Shown here in pieces: positions 23,502 through 31,072 of a DNA stretch of 32,367 nt; position 1 is the stretch's first letter; every line of letters starts with the position of its first letter. Source of the stretch: CALLVY01 sp937899855 (GTDB lineage Bacteria; Bacteroidota; Bacteroidia; Chitinophagales; Saprospiraceae); NCBI GenBank assembly GCA_039820405.1, contig JBCBQC010000072.1, positions 1 to 32,367 on the forward strand, given 5' to 3'. The notes beneath the pieces are model-generated. The model ran no database searches, had not been told where the DNA came from, and was given only the letters and a program-made list of their open reading frames with translations. Made by a program: the position numbers and the translations under genes.

Positions 23502-24158
23502 TCAATGCAACAATTCAATTTGGTTCCTACCCAAGCGAACGCGGTTCAACTTTTCCAATTGCTTGAGCAGCCGCGAAATCGCTTCGCGCGAAGCGTTCAG
23601 ATCGTTCGCAATCGACTGGTGGGTGGCCAGAATCAGACGCGACTGGTGGGCCTCCGCCTTTTTTTCCAAGTATTCCCACAAGCGCCGATCCATCTGCTTA
23701 AACGCGATGCTGTCCAAACTCCGGAGCAGCTCGTCAAAACGCTGATCGTAGGTGCGTAGGACGAAATTTTTCCACGTCGCAAAGCGACTCATCCACGCAT
23801 CGACGTAGCGCACCGGTAGGGCAATCAGCACCGTATCGTCCTCGGCGACGGTACGAATGCTGCTCTTTTTTTGCCGCATACAACAGGAGAACGACATCGA
23901 GCAGGACTGCCCCGCTTCGAGGAAGTACAAGAACAGTTCCCGGCCGTCTTCTTCCTCCCGCATCACCTTGATGCTCCCTTCCACCAGCAGGGGAACCCGA
24001 CGCACGTAGCTGCCGCATTCCATGATCTGTTCTCCCGCTTCAAAATACAAAACCTCGCCCACTTCGGCAATAGCCCGCTGGAGTTCGGGCTCCCCAAATT
24101 GGGGAAAATACCGCCGCAGCAAGACGGGAATATCGGCGTTCGTTAGCGTTTGCTTCAT
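23502..24158 (-). CDS. Crp/Fnr-family regulator with cysteine cluster
   Basis: A 218-residue transcription factor. Residues 1-120 form the cyclic-nucleotide-binding-like sensor domain, and residues about 165-215 the winged helix with recognition helix ASREAISRLLKQLEK (R191, E192, S195, R196). These are the residues that read GTGA half-sites in Crp. The sensor carries CSMSFSCCM (C86, C92, C93), plus C48. That cluster is not the Fnr iron-sulfur pattern, and I recall it in Bacteroidota regulators found beside persulfide genes. It may sense sulfur species or redox state (an inference). I chose ATG 24158 because upstream residues look non-coding. A matching GTGA-N6-TCAC site stands before the persulfide dioxygenase gene. 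Confidence 0.9.
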   Translation of the reverse strand: MKQTLTNADIPVLLRRYFPQFGEPELQRAIAEVGEVLYFEAGEQIMECGSYVRRVPLLVEGSIKVMREEEDGRELFLYFLEAGQSCSMSFSCCMRQKKSSIRTVAEDDTVLIALPVRYVDAWMSRFATWKNFVLRTYDQRFDELLRSLDSIAFKQMDRRLWEYLEKKAEAHQSRLILATHQSIANDLNASREAISRLLKQLEKLNRVRLGRNQIELLH

Positions 24159-24181
24159 CCGGTCCTCTTTTGATTTATTCC

Positions 24182-24208
24182 AGGTAAATACCTCCCCTCG
24201 CAAAATTA
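24182..24208 (-). promoter_or_regulatory. Promoter and palindrome before the Crp/Fnr gene
   Basis: TAATTTTG on the minus strand (24201-24208) is an exact -7 element about 43 bases before the start codon. A palindrome, AGGTA-AA-TACCT (24182-24193), lies just after the expected transcription start and could be an operator. Confidence 0.5.
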
Positions 24209-24284
24209 GGAACATTCTCCCGTACCCCAGCCCCCATTCCCCACAAAATCTTGGTCCACCCAGCCCCCATGCCGCCCACTCCCC

Positions 24285-24308
24285 GCGGCCATCAGTGCGG
24301 CCATCAGT
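24285..24308. repeat. 12-base tandem duplication at the end of the DUF6691 gene
   Basis: GCGGCCATCAGT occurs twice in a row (24285-24296, 24297-24308), followed by GCGGC. It spans the stop codon of the minus-strand DUF6691 gene (24304-24306), so a slip here changes only the tail or the untranslated 3' end. Confidence 0.7.
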
Positions 24309-24717
24309 GCGGCAGCCGGTGTCGCCAAGTCCCGTAGGCATAGGTCCCCAAAACCGCACTGAGAATCACCAGCAGCATCGACCAAATACCGTGTCCCAGC
24401 AAGGTAAACATCGGCCCCGGGCAAGCCCCCACCAAAGCCCAGCCCAAGCCAAAGAGCGTGCCCCCCAGCAAGTAGCGCGGGACCGTCCGGGCCTTGTCGC
24501 GAAAGCGGATCCGCTCCCCCCCGATCGTCCGCCAGTTTTGCCGCTTCATCAGTGCCGTTCCCAGCGCCCCCAGCACCACGGCAGTAGCGATGATGCCGTA
24601 CATGTGAAAGCTCTCAAAGCGAAACATTTCCTGAATCCGAAACCAGGAAACGGCCTCCGATTTGGTCATCACGATGCCAAAAAGCACCCCCGTCCACCAA
24701 TACATCCATGGATACAT
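24304..24717 (-). CDS. YeeE/YedE-type sulfur transporter half, DUF6691
   Basis: A 137-residue membrane protein with about four segments, of the DUF6691/YeeE-YedE group, the second half of a two-part sulfur-compound importer (PmpB-like). The family cysteine motif VGACPGPMFTLLG lies near residue 99. I start it at ATG 24717 (MYPWMYWWTGVLFGIVMTK), five bases after the stop of its partner gene. A longer open frame to 24870 overlaps that partner and lacks family character. With its partner it probably imports thiosulfate or a related sulfane-sulfur compound, as shown for YeeE homologues; the exact substrate is uncertain. Confidence 0.85.
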   Translation of the reverse strand: MYPWMYWWTGVLFGIVMTKSEAVSWFRIQEMFRFESFHMYGIIATAVVLGALGTALMKRQNWRTIGGERIRFRDKARTVPRYLLGGTLFGLGWALVGACPGPMFTLLGHGIWSMLLVILSAVLGTYAYGTWRHRLPH

Positions 24718-24722
24718 CTTCG

Positions 24723-25313
24723 CTAGGCTTGTCCAGTTAACAATAAGGGCAATACCACCCAGGTCATCAGCAGCCCCCCGATAAAAAAGCCAACTACGGC
24801 CACCAAAGAAGGCCACTGCAAATTCGACAGGCCACTGATGGCGTGCCCCGAAGTACAGCCCCCCGCCCAACGCGCCCCAAAGCCCACCAAAAAGCCCCCC
24901 AGCATCAGCACCAACAGAGCCGGCGCTCCGGGCGGCGTGGCGAACAGTTCGCGGGGGACAAATCCCCTCCCCTCTTCAATCGTTTGGGGCGTCCGTATCC
25001 CCATACTGGCCAGGTGTACCTCGGTAGCCGCGGCGATGCGCACGGGCTCGGTACTGGGCAAAAAGTGGACGGCAATAAAGCCCCCCAGGATACTCCCCGC
25101 GACGAAGAGCAGGTTCCAGCGCTCACTGCGCCAGTCAAAGTCAAAGAACGCGTGGCGACGTCCCGCCCCGCCCAGGGTACAGAGGGTCCGCAGATTAGCG
25201 GAGACCCCAAATTCGCCCCCCAGCCAGCGCAGGGTCAGCATCACCACGCTGATCATCGCTCCCGATACCGCCCAGTGCCAGGGTTGGCTGAGCCAAGTTA
25301 TGATTTCATCCAT
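24723..25313 (-). CDS. YeeE/YedE-type sulfur transporter half, PmpA-like
   Basis: A 196-residue membrane protein of the YeeE/YedE (sulfur transport, PF04143) family. Hydrophobic segments lie at about 15-32, 70-88, 132-150 and 165-190. The hallmark cysteine motif RWAGGCTSGHAISGLS lies at about 148-163. It stands 24 bases after the persulfide dioxygenase gene and 5 bases before the DUF6691 gene, so the three almost certainly form one transcript. The operon couples uptake or export of sulfane sulfur with its oxidation in the cytoplasm. Confidence 0.88.
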   Translation of the reverse strand: MDEIITWLSQPWHWAVSGAMISVVMLTLRWLGGEFGVSANLRTLCTLGGAGRRHAFFDFDWRSERWNLLFVAGSILGGFIAVHFLPSTEPVRIAAATEVHLASMGIRTPQTIEEGRGFVPRELFATPPGAPALLVLMLGGFLVGFGARWAGGCTSGHAISGLSNLQWPSLVAVVGFFIGGLLMTWVVLPLLLTGQA

Positions 25314-25337
25314 GGTACACCTCGTTTTTTACAATCC

Positions 25338-26795
25338 TTAAAAGTCAAGGGCGGCGGCCAGGGCCCGGTCCAGGGTGTCGACTTGTAGCTCGCTGGGACA
25401 CTGGTAAGCACTCTGGGGAGCCGTGGTACTCGCAATCGCTTTCCAGCCCCCTTCCACGTTGACGACCTTGGCAATCCCCCGCGCCTGGAGGATGGAAGCC
25501 GCAATCATCGAGCGGTAGCCCCCGGCGCAGTGCAGGTGATAGCGCCGCTCGGGATCGAGCTTGGACCAATTCCCCTGGATGTAGTCCAGCGGAAAGTTTT
25601 GGGCCACCAGCAGGTGTTGGCTCAGGAACTCCGTGTGACGCCGTACGTCGAGCACTTGCGCTACCGCACCTTGCTCCAGCTCCTCGGCCAAGCGCGCAGC
25701 CGAGATGGAGGATACGCGGGCCACCGGCTGGTCCACCGCTTCCCAGGCCGCCATTCCCCCGGCCAGGTAGCCCCGTACACGGTCGTAGCCCACCCGGGCC
25801 AACCGGGTGATGGCTTCCTCGGCCCGTCCCTCGGGCGCCACCAGCAAGATGGATTGCTGCAAATCAGGTAGGAGGGCGCCGACCCAGGGGGCAAAACTGC
25901 CGTCTAGCCCAATAAAAATGGCCCCGGGGAGGTGTCCAGCCGCAAATTCGGCGGGACTGCGCACGTCGAGGATGAGGGTATCGGCTTCCCGGGCCACCCG
26001 GGCAAAGGCCAGGGGCTCCAGGGGGCGTTTGGCCCTTTCAAGGACTTGGTCAAAGCTTTCGTAACCGCTTTTGTTGAGGCGAGCGTTTTGGGCAAAGTAC
26101 TGCGGGGCGGGACTCCGCCCGCTGAGAACTTCCCGAACGAATTCCGCCTCGGTCATATCGGCGCGGAGAGCGTAGTTTTGGGCTTTTTGGGTACCCAGGC
26201 GTCCCCAAGTCTCGCTGCTGAGGTTTTTCCCGCAGGCCGATCCGGCACCGTGACCGGGATACACCAGGAGCTCATCGGCCAGGGGTATGATCTTATCGTG
26301 GAGGCTGTGGTACAGCAGGCGGGCCAGGTCTTCTTCCGTCACCCGATCGGCCTGGACGGCCAGGTCGGGACGTCCGACGTCGCCCAGGAAGAGGGTATCG
26401 CCCGTAAAGATGGCGTGGTCCCGGCCGGTCGCATCGCGGAGGAGGAAGGTGGTACTCTCCATGGTATGACCAGGGGTATGCAACACTTTAAAGGAAACGT
26501 CTCCCAGGGGTAGGATTTCCCCATCCGTCGCCGAGTAAAAGTCATAATCGGCTTGGGCCAGGGGACCGTAGACGATTTGGGCACCAGTTTTTCGGGCCAG
26601 ATCGAGGTGCCCCGAGACGAAGTCGGCGTGGAAATGCGTCTCGAAGATGTATTGGAGTTGGGCCCCTTCGCGGGCCAGCTTGTCGAGGTAGACTTGGGTC
26701 TCCCGCAGGGGGTCGATGAGGACGGCCGATCCCGCACTTTCGATATAATAAGTTGCCTCGGCGAGGCATTTGGTATAGAGCTGTTCTACTTTCAT
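25338..26795 (-). CDS. Persulfide dioxygenase-like MBL protein with two rhodanese domains
   Basis: A 485-residue protein counted from ATG 26795. Residues 1-240 form an ETHE1-like metallo-beta-lactamase domain with T-H-F-H-A-D (H54, H56, D58), H110, D133 and PGHGAGS (H182). This domain oxidises glutathione or protein persulfide to sulfite. Rhodanese domain 1 (about 262-355) lacks its catalytic cysteine (LLVAPEGR). Domain 2 (about 365-460) has an active-type loop CAGGYRS (C423). Family proteins normally begin at this MKVEQLYTKC start. The frame has no stop upstream, so it is also the C-terminal half of the SulP reading frame. A -7 element and a Crp-type site precede this ATG, supporting separate production. 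Confidence 0.88.
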   Translation of the reverse strand: MKVEQLYTKCLAEATYYIESAGSAVLIDPLRETQVYLDKLAREGAQLQYIFETHFHADFVSGHLDLARKTGAQIVYGPLAQADYDFYSATDGEILPLGDVSFKVLHTPGHTMESTTFLLRDATGRDHAIFTGDTLFLGDVGRPDLAVQADRVTEEDLARLLYHSLHDKIIPLADELLVYPGHGAGSACGKNLSSETWGRLGTQKAQNYALRADMTEAEFVREVLSGRSPAPQYFAQNARLNKSGYESFDQVLERAKRPLEPLAFARVAREADTLILDVRSPAEFAAGHLPGAIFIGLDGSFAPWVGALLPDLQQSILLVAPEGRAEEAITRLARVGYDRVRGYLAGGMAAWEAVDQPVARVSSISAARLAEELEQGAVAQVLDVRRHTEFLSQHLLVAQNFPLDYIQGNWSKLDPERRYHLHCAGGYRSMIAASILQARGIAKVVNVEGGWKAIASTTAPQSAYQCPSELQVDTLDRALAAALDF

Positions 26796-28601
26796 GATTC
26801 GATTTGATTTTGGTGCCTTGACCTTTCGCTTCAAAATTAGGGGTCCTCCCCTTTCCATTTGGTGATGCCCATCACAGAAGCGCGTTTCTTTTGGTGATTT
26901 TTCCGCAATAAACCCCTCGTAATGCGTGAGGGCGACCCTTAGGTTGGGGCAAGTCGCCCGTTCTCCCATCATCCCGGCCAGCCCAGATCGACGGAGGGCG
27001 TCCCGGACGGGTCCCTTAGCGCCGGTAAGGTAGAGCGTCACCCCACGGACCCGATAATCCTCCAGCAGGGTCAACAAGGTGTGGAGCGCCGTTCCATCCA
27101 AATCCCAAAGCTCCGAAAAGTCCAAAAAGACGACCTGGGCTCCACGCTCCGCCACGGCCCGATCGAGCTGCTCCCGAAACGCTGCGACATTGGCAAAATG
27201 GAGCAAGCTGGCGCAGCGGAATTGCAGCCACTCGGGATTGTTTCCCAAATCCAAAGACGCTGGGAAACAGCGCCGGGCTCGCTGATGATCCCCACCCACC
27301 GTCTTAACCCGTGCCATTCGCCAACGGAGCAGCAACAGAGACAGTAAAATACCCAGCCCCAGCCCCCAGACGATGCCCCCCAATAGGGTCGCGACGAAGG
27401 TACTGCCCAACAGCAGCCCGTCGGTGCGATCGCTACGCCACAGCTGGCGGACGACTCCCGGACGAAGAATCCCCACGACGGCCACCAGGATGATGGCGGC
27501 CAAAACGGCCTTGGGGAGGTAGTAAAACAGGGGGGTTAAAAACAGCAAGGTCAGCACGATCAGCCCGGCACTAAGCAGGGAGGCCAAACCCGAACGCGCC
27601 CCCGCTCGCGCGTTGACCAGGGAGCGGGAAAGCCCCCCCGTGGTGGGATAGGCTTGAAAAAAGCCCCCCAGCAAGTTGCCCAGCCCCAGGGCCAGCAATT
27701 CCCGATTGGGTCGCGGCGGTGGGCTACCGGGGCGCCGCGGCAGGGTTTGGACGATCGCCATACTTTCCATAAAACCGACCCCAGCAATGGCCAGGGCGGT
27801 GGGCAACAAGTCCCACCAGTGTTCGCGGAGCGCCGTGGGCCAGTGCAGGTGGGGCAGCCCGCGGGGCACCTCCCCCAAAATGGCGACACCCCCTCGATCC
27901 AAGTCAAAGAAATAAACCACCCCAATGCCTAGAACCACCACGAGCAGCGCCCCCGGAATACGGGGGGACCAGCGTTGCGTGGCTACGATCAAAAGCGTGG
28001 CCACCAGGCCAATTGCCACACTGTAGCCATTGGCCTCGGGCAGTTGGTACAGGGTAGCGAGTAGGAGTTGGGGAAACGAACGCCCCCCCGCCAGCGTGAG
28101 CCCCAGCAGGTGCTGAACCTGACTCAGACCGATGATGAGGGCCGCCGCCGTGGTAAAGCCCAGGACGACGGGACGCGCCAGGTAGGTGATGAGATTCCCC
28201 CCACGCAACAGCCCCCAGCCCAACTGGATCAGTCCGACCAACACGGCCAGGGCAAAGGCCAGGGCCAAATAGGCCTCGCTCCCCGCCACGGCCAGGGGCG
28301 CCAGGCCAGTAGCGGTAAGCAGCGAGACCAGGGCAGCGGGGCCGACGGCCAGTTGGCGGGAAGGGCCCAGCAAGGCGTAGGTCAGCAGGGGAACGGTGGC
28401 GGCGTACAGCCCATAAATGGGCGGCAAACCCGCGAGCAGCGCGTAGGCCATGCCCTGGGGGACGAGCATGACCCCAACGGTCAGTCCGGCGAAGAGGTCG
28501 GACCACCAGTCGCCGCGGCGGTGTTCGGACAGGGCTTGCCATAAAGGGAGGCGCCTCATTTTTCTCATCTTTAAGTTGCGTTGGTGCAGTTCGGTCTTCA
28601 A
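25338..28601 (-). CDS. SulP-STAS anion transporter, frame continuous with the dioxygenase
   Basis: An open frame of 1087 residues. Residues about 12-430 form a SulP/SLC26 transporter (DLFAGLTVGVMLVPQGMAYALLAG, then GPSRQLAVGPAALV; some 10-12 membrane segments). Residues about 450-570 form a STAS domain (VVFLDFSELWDLDGTALHTLL). Normally the gene would stop soon after STAS. Here about 30 residues of low-complexity linker run in frame into the dioxygenase ATG (residue 603) with no stop. Either a true transporter-enzyme fusion is made, or the SulP stop has been lost by mutation or sequencing error. Transport of sulfate, sulfite or bicarbonate is possible; sulfite export would fit the neighbours. 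The start may be 28601 or ATG 28568. Confidence 0.72.
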   Translation of the reverse strand: MKTELHQRNLKMRKMRRLPLWQALSEHRRGDWWSDLFAGLTVGVMLVPQGMAYALLAGLPPIYGLYAATVPLLTYALLGPSRQLAVGPAALVSLLTATGLAPLAVAGSEAYLALAFALAVLVGLIQLGWGLLRGGNLITYLARPVVLGFTTAAALIIGLSQVQHLLGLTLAGGRSFPQLLLATLYQLPEANGYSVAIGLVATLLIVATQRWSPRIPGALLVVVLGIGVVYFFDLDRGGVAILGEVPRGLPHLHWPTALREHWWDLLPTALAIAGVGFMESMAIVQTLPRRPGSPPPRPNRELLALGLGNLLGGFFQAYPTTGGLSRSLVNARAGARSGLASLLSAGLIVLTLLFLTPLFYYLPKAVLAAIILVAVVGILRPGVVRQLWRSDRTDGLLLGSTFVATLLGGIVWGLGLGILLSLLLLRWRMARVKTVGGDHQRARRCFPASLDLGNNPEWLQFRCASLLHFANVAAFREQLDRAVAERGAQVVFLDFSELWDLDGTALHTLLTLLEDYRVRGVTLYLTGAKGPVRDALRRSGLAGMMGERATCPNLRVALTHYEGFIAEKSPKETRFCDGHHQMERGGPLILKRKVKAPKSNRIMKVEQLYTKCLAEATYYIESAGSAVLIDPLRETQVYLDKLAREGAQLQYIFETHFHADFVSGHLDLARKTGAQIVYGPLAQADYDFYSATDGEILPLGDVSFKVLHTPGHTMESTTFLLRDATGRDHAIFTGDTLFLGDVGRPDLAVQADRVTEEDLARLLYHSLHDKIIPLADELLVYPGHGAGSACGKNLSSETWGRLGTQKAQNYALRADMTEAEFVREVLSGRSPAPQYFAQNARLNKSGYESFDQVLERAKRPLEPLAFARVAREADTLILDVRSPAEFAAGHLPGAIFIGLDGSFAPWVGALLPDLQQSILLVAPEGRAEEAITRLARVGYDRVRGYLAGGMAAWEAVDQPVARVSSISAARLAEELEQGAVAQVLDVRRHTEFLSQHLLVAQNFPLDYIQGNWSKLDPERRYHLHCAGGYRSMIAASILQARGIAKVVNVEGGWKAIASTTAPQSAYQCPSELQVDTLDRALAAALDF
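26832..26839 (-). promoter_or_regulatory. Internal -7 element before the persulfide dioxygenase gene
   Basis: TAATTTTG on the minus strand is an exact TAnnTTTG match, 37 bases before ATG 26795. It sits in an AT-rich stretch within the SulP open frame and predicts a transcription start near 26826. Confidence 0.6.
26861..26876. promoter_or_regulatory. CRP-type operator GTGA-N6-TCAC
   Basis: GGTGATGCCCATCACA contains GTGA-N6-TCAC, the Crp spacing. Its arms GTGATG and CATCAC are perfect inverted repeats around CC. The centre (26868.5) lies about 42 bases before the predicted start, the classical position of a class II activator site. The Crp/Fnr protein encoded at 23502-24158 is the natural candidate to bind it. 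Confidence 0.65.
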
Positions 28602-28609
28602 GATCGGAC

Positions 28610-30325
28610 CTACCCCGGAGATTCTGCGTGATGAAGATCACCGTAGCCTTCCAGCAACCAGCGCGCCAGCGCAAAATCCGTGGCCCCACAGGACCAATTT
28701 TCTTCCGTTGCCCCCCATTCGTACTTGCGACAAGCCGATAACACCATGGCCAGTCGAAAACCCAAGGCTCCCCTCCGCTCGGCCAACTGAGGATTCTCCC
28801 CGTGCGGATGCCCTTCCCGCTCCAAAAGAAAACTCCGCCACTCCCGCTCCTGCTCGGTCGTAAAAGCAAAACGCGTGGGATGCTGGGCCAAAAAGTGGAC
28901 ACATTCCGCTACCGCGGGGGCAAAGGTCTGGCGGAAGGCGCGAGCATCCAGGGCGGGTGGCGGGGCAGCCGATTGGGACTCCGGTACCGCGTACGCCAAC
29001 CAGGAGGCCCGCACCACGGGAGGTAGGCCAGCCCAGTAGCGCTGCCCTTCCAGGGCTTGGCCCCACAGCAGCCGGGCGGGGGCTATGTTTGCAGTGGCAA
29101 CGGGAGCGGAGGTCAAATGCTGGCGAAAAGCGGGGGGTAAAAGCACACGCATACGAGATGGGGGAAAAGGCCAGTGAGCAGCCAATAGCAGGGTAGACCA
29201 TTGGGGCTTCCAGCACTTCCCTCCGTAGTGGCCCCGTACCCGAGTCAGGGCGGCCCCCAGGGTAGTCAGCAGGCTAGTGAGTAAGAGATCGCGTTGGCGA
29301 TGGTCGGGAAAAACGGCGCAGGCTTCACGTAGGAGGTGGGGCAGTTTGACGTAAATTTTGTGCGCCAGTGTAGGGGAAGCCCGTAGCTCGGTAGCGGGTA
29401 CGGGCGGGGCCACCGGCCGGGAATGGGTCCGAGGCTGGGGGACCGCGCGGTAAGCACTCCGAACGGTAGCGCGGATTTCGGTGGCTGGCAAATCGTAGTG
29501 GTCCAGAACCCGGGCCAGGGCCTGGGGCTGGGGCAGTCCGGCGCGGCGACAATGTAGGGCCAGGCGGTAGAGGAAGTTGTTGCGATTGCCGGGAACGTAA
29601 CTTTGCTGACGCTCCGTCCGGGCGACGCAATCGGTAAAGGTCGCCCCAGCGATGGAGGGAAGGGGCCGGGCCGGCCGCTCGGGGACGGTCGCAGGATTCG
29701 CCTTGCGCTCAGGGGGAGCGGAAATCCGCCTTGGCAAACTGGCGAGCGGACGAACGTTAAAAACGGTGCTCTGGGGATGGTAATAAGCGGTGGGATCGTA
29801 GCTCATAAAACAGAGGCGGGGAATGTCCTTGCCCGAGGGATCCGCCGCCACCCCAAGCAGGGATTCGTAATGGGCTGCTACCTGAGCAAAAGCCTGCCGG
29901 TGCTGATCGGGCCCGTTGTCGGTGGCCACCAGAATCTTCAAGCCCCGGCCACTCGGACTGACGAAACAAGCGCGGGTAAAGATCGCAGCGCGGGCGGCCG
30001 CTTTACAAGCCTCCAGGTCGGCGCCCAGCCGGTCGAGGTCGAGGACAATCAGGCCTTGATAGCGGCGCAGGTGGACGAGTCGCCGTCCCCCCACAAATTG
30101 GCCGGAGGGGGTAAAGGCCCAGAGTTGCTTTTTGAGGACCTGGGCCAGTTCCTCCCGATCGGTAGCTAGGGCACGGCGGATGGCTTGGACCGCTGGGGCC
30201 AGGTGGGGGCGCCGCAATTCCTCCATTAGCTGGGGGAGGGGAAATTGCCCCACCACCCGATGGAAACGACGGAAGACGGTCACCCAGTAGTCAGTACGGG
30301 ACGGAGGTGGGGACAGCCTCAACAT
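28610..30325 (-). CDS. BT4734-like (VirE_N) protein with degenerate DUF3987 region
   Basis: A 571-residue protein. Residues about 65-190 resemble the BT4734-like/VirE N-terminal domain, related to primase folds: FTPSGQF (71-77), LIVLDLDRL with D96 and D98, SPSGRGLKILV (123-133), and RLCFMSYDP (170-178). A helical PriCT-like piece follows (PGNRNNFLYRLALHCRRAGL, about 243-270). Then comes the start of DUF3987 (LPHLLREACAVFPDHRQRDLLL, about 326-348) and its C-terminal end (ALGFRLAMVLSACRKYEWG, about 520-540), with the P-loop ATPase core missing between them. Full-length relatives are larger mobile-element replication proteins. It overlaps the upstream primase-like gene by 7 bases and ends 8 bases before SulP. 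Confidence 0.72.
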   Translation of the reverse strand: MLRLSPPPSRTDYWVTVFRRFHRVVGQFPLPQLMEELRRPHLAPAVQAIRRALATDREELAQVLKKQLWAFTPSGQFVGGRRLVHLRRYQGLIVLDLDRLGADLEACKAAARAAIFTRACFVSPSGRGLKILVATDNGPDQHRQAFAQVAAHYESLLGVAADPSGKDIPRLCFMSYDPTAYYHPQSTVFNVRPLASLPRRISAPPERKANPATVPERPARPLPSIAGATFTDCVARTERQQSYVPGNRNNFLYRLALHCRRAGLPQPQALARVLDHYDLPATEIRATVRSAYRAVPQPRTHSRPVAPPVPATELRASPTLAHKIYVKLPHLLREACAVFPDHRQRDLLLTSLLTTLGAALTRVRGHYGGKCWKPQWSTLLLAAHWPFPPSRMRVLLPPAFRQHLTSAPVATANIAPARLLWGQALEGQRYWAGLPPVVRASWLAYAVPESQSAAPPPALDARAFRQTFAPAVAECVHFLAQHPTRFAFTTEQEREWRSFLLEREGHPHGENPQLAERRGALGFRLAMVLSACRKYEWGATEENWSCGATDFALARWLLEGYGDLHHAESPG

Positions 30326-30909
30326 CCGCCCTCCCCCCGCGGGGTATTTTGCGCCTGCCGGAGGCGAAAGGTTTGGGCTTCGGCCCGGTAGTGCAAATCG
30401 GGATCCCAGGAGAGGCGGCAGCAGTACTCCAGGGGCAGGCCCCGATCGGGATGGGGGTGAAGACCGGTTTGCGCGTGGAAGTAGGTGTGGAGCTGACGAA
30501 GGTAGGCGCCGTGCTCATCGGCGCTGCCGTCGGTACTGACGATGGCGCAGAGGCCGCTGCCCTCGGCATTGCGAAAGCAGGCGAGGACGAAGGGATTGAG
30601 CCGCAGCTGGTCGCGCAGCCAGTGGCGTTCGCGGTCCGAACGGAGGGACCATTCGAGGAAGAGGTGGTGGGAGTAGCGGACGAGCTCCCAGAGGGGGCCC
30701 CGTTTTTTAAAGCGGCCACTGGGGGCAAACCAGGGGAGTTGGTCGTGCCGCCAGTCGTCGGCCAGTTCGGGATGGTGGTGGCAGAAGTCGCGGACCTGTT
30801 GGACTTCGTGGCGGTAGCGGCCGGTTTGGATGTGGTGGAGGATTTGGAGCAGGGCTTTGCTGCCGATGAGGTGGCGCCGATTGGGGCTGAGTAGGCTGAG
30901 GGTAGACAT
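30319..30909 (-). CDS. Second BT4734-like protein, D-x-D motif lost
   Basis: A 196-residue protein that looks like a stripped-down paralogue of its downstream neighbour. Comparable landmarks are FAPSGRF (61-67, versus FTPSGQF), LFLEWSL (83-89, where LIVLDLD would be), RNAEGSGLCAIV (113-124, versus SPSGRGLKILV) and CRLSWDPDLHY (164-174, versus LCFMSYDP). The acidic D-x-D pair and the lysine are gone, so it should not be catalytic. It overlaps the active-looking gene by 7 bases. The pair could form an active/inactive heterodimer. I do not recognise it beyond this similarity, which is from motif comparison by eye. Confidence 0.6.
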   Translation of the reverse strand: MSTLSLLSPNRRHLIGSKALLQILHHIQTGRYRHEVQQVRDFCHHHPELADDWRHDQLPWFAPSGRFKKRGPLWELVRYSHHLFLEWSLRSDRERHWLRDQLRLNPFVLACFRNAEGSGLCAIVSTDGSADEHGAYLRQLHTYFHAQTGLHPHPDRGLPLEYCCRLSWDPDLHYRAEAQTFRLRQAQNTPRGEGGC

Positions 30910-31072
30910 GGCGATGGCTTTGGCGGATGAAGGAATCTCCTGCCATGGCGGTCACTCCGGTTGGGGTTGGATTTTTTCGTGGTGTTGGGTTGGGGGAAAG
31001 GTGGGTGATGATGAAAGCGAGGATAAGATAAGGGTTTTCTAGCAAAGATGTTGGACCGACGGAGGACCGCTC

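Noticed and set aside
30319..30909. Idea that this small gene is Cas6 because it lies near the CRISPR array
   Set aside because: It has no glycine-rich C-terminal loop or ferredoxin-like pattern of Cas6, and its landmarks match the neighbouring BT4734-like protein instead.
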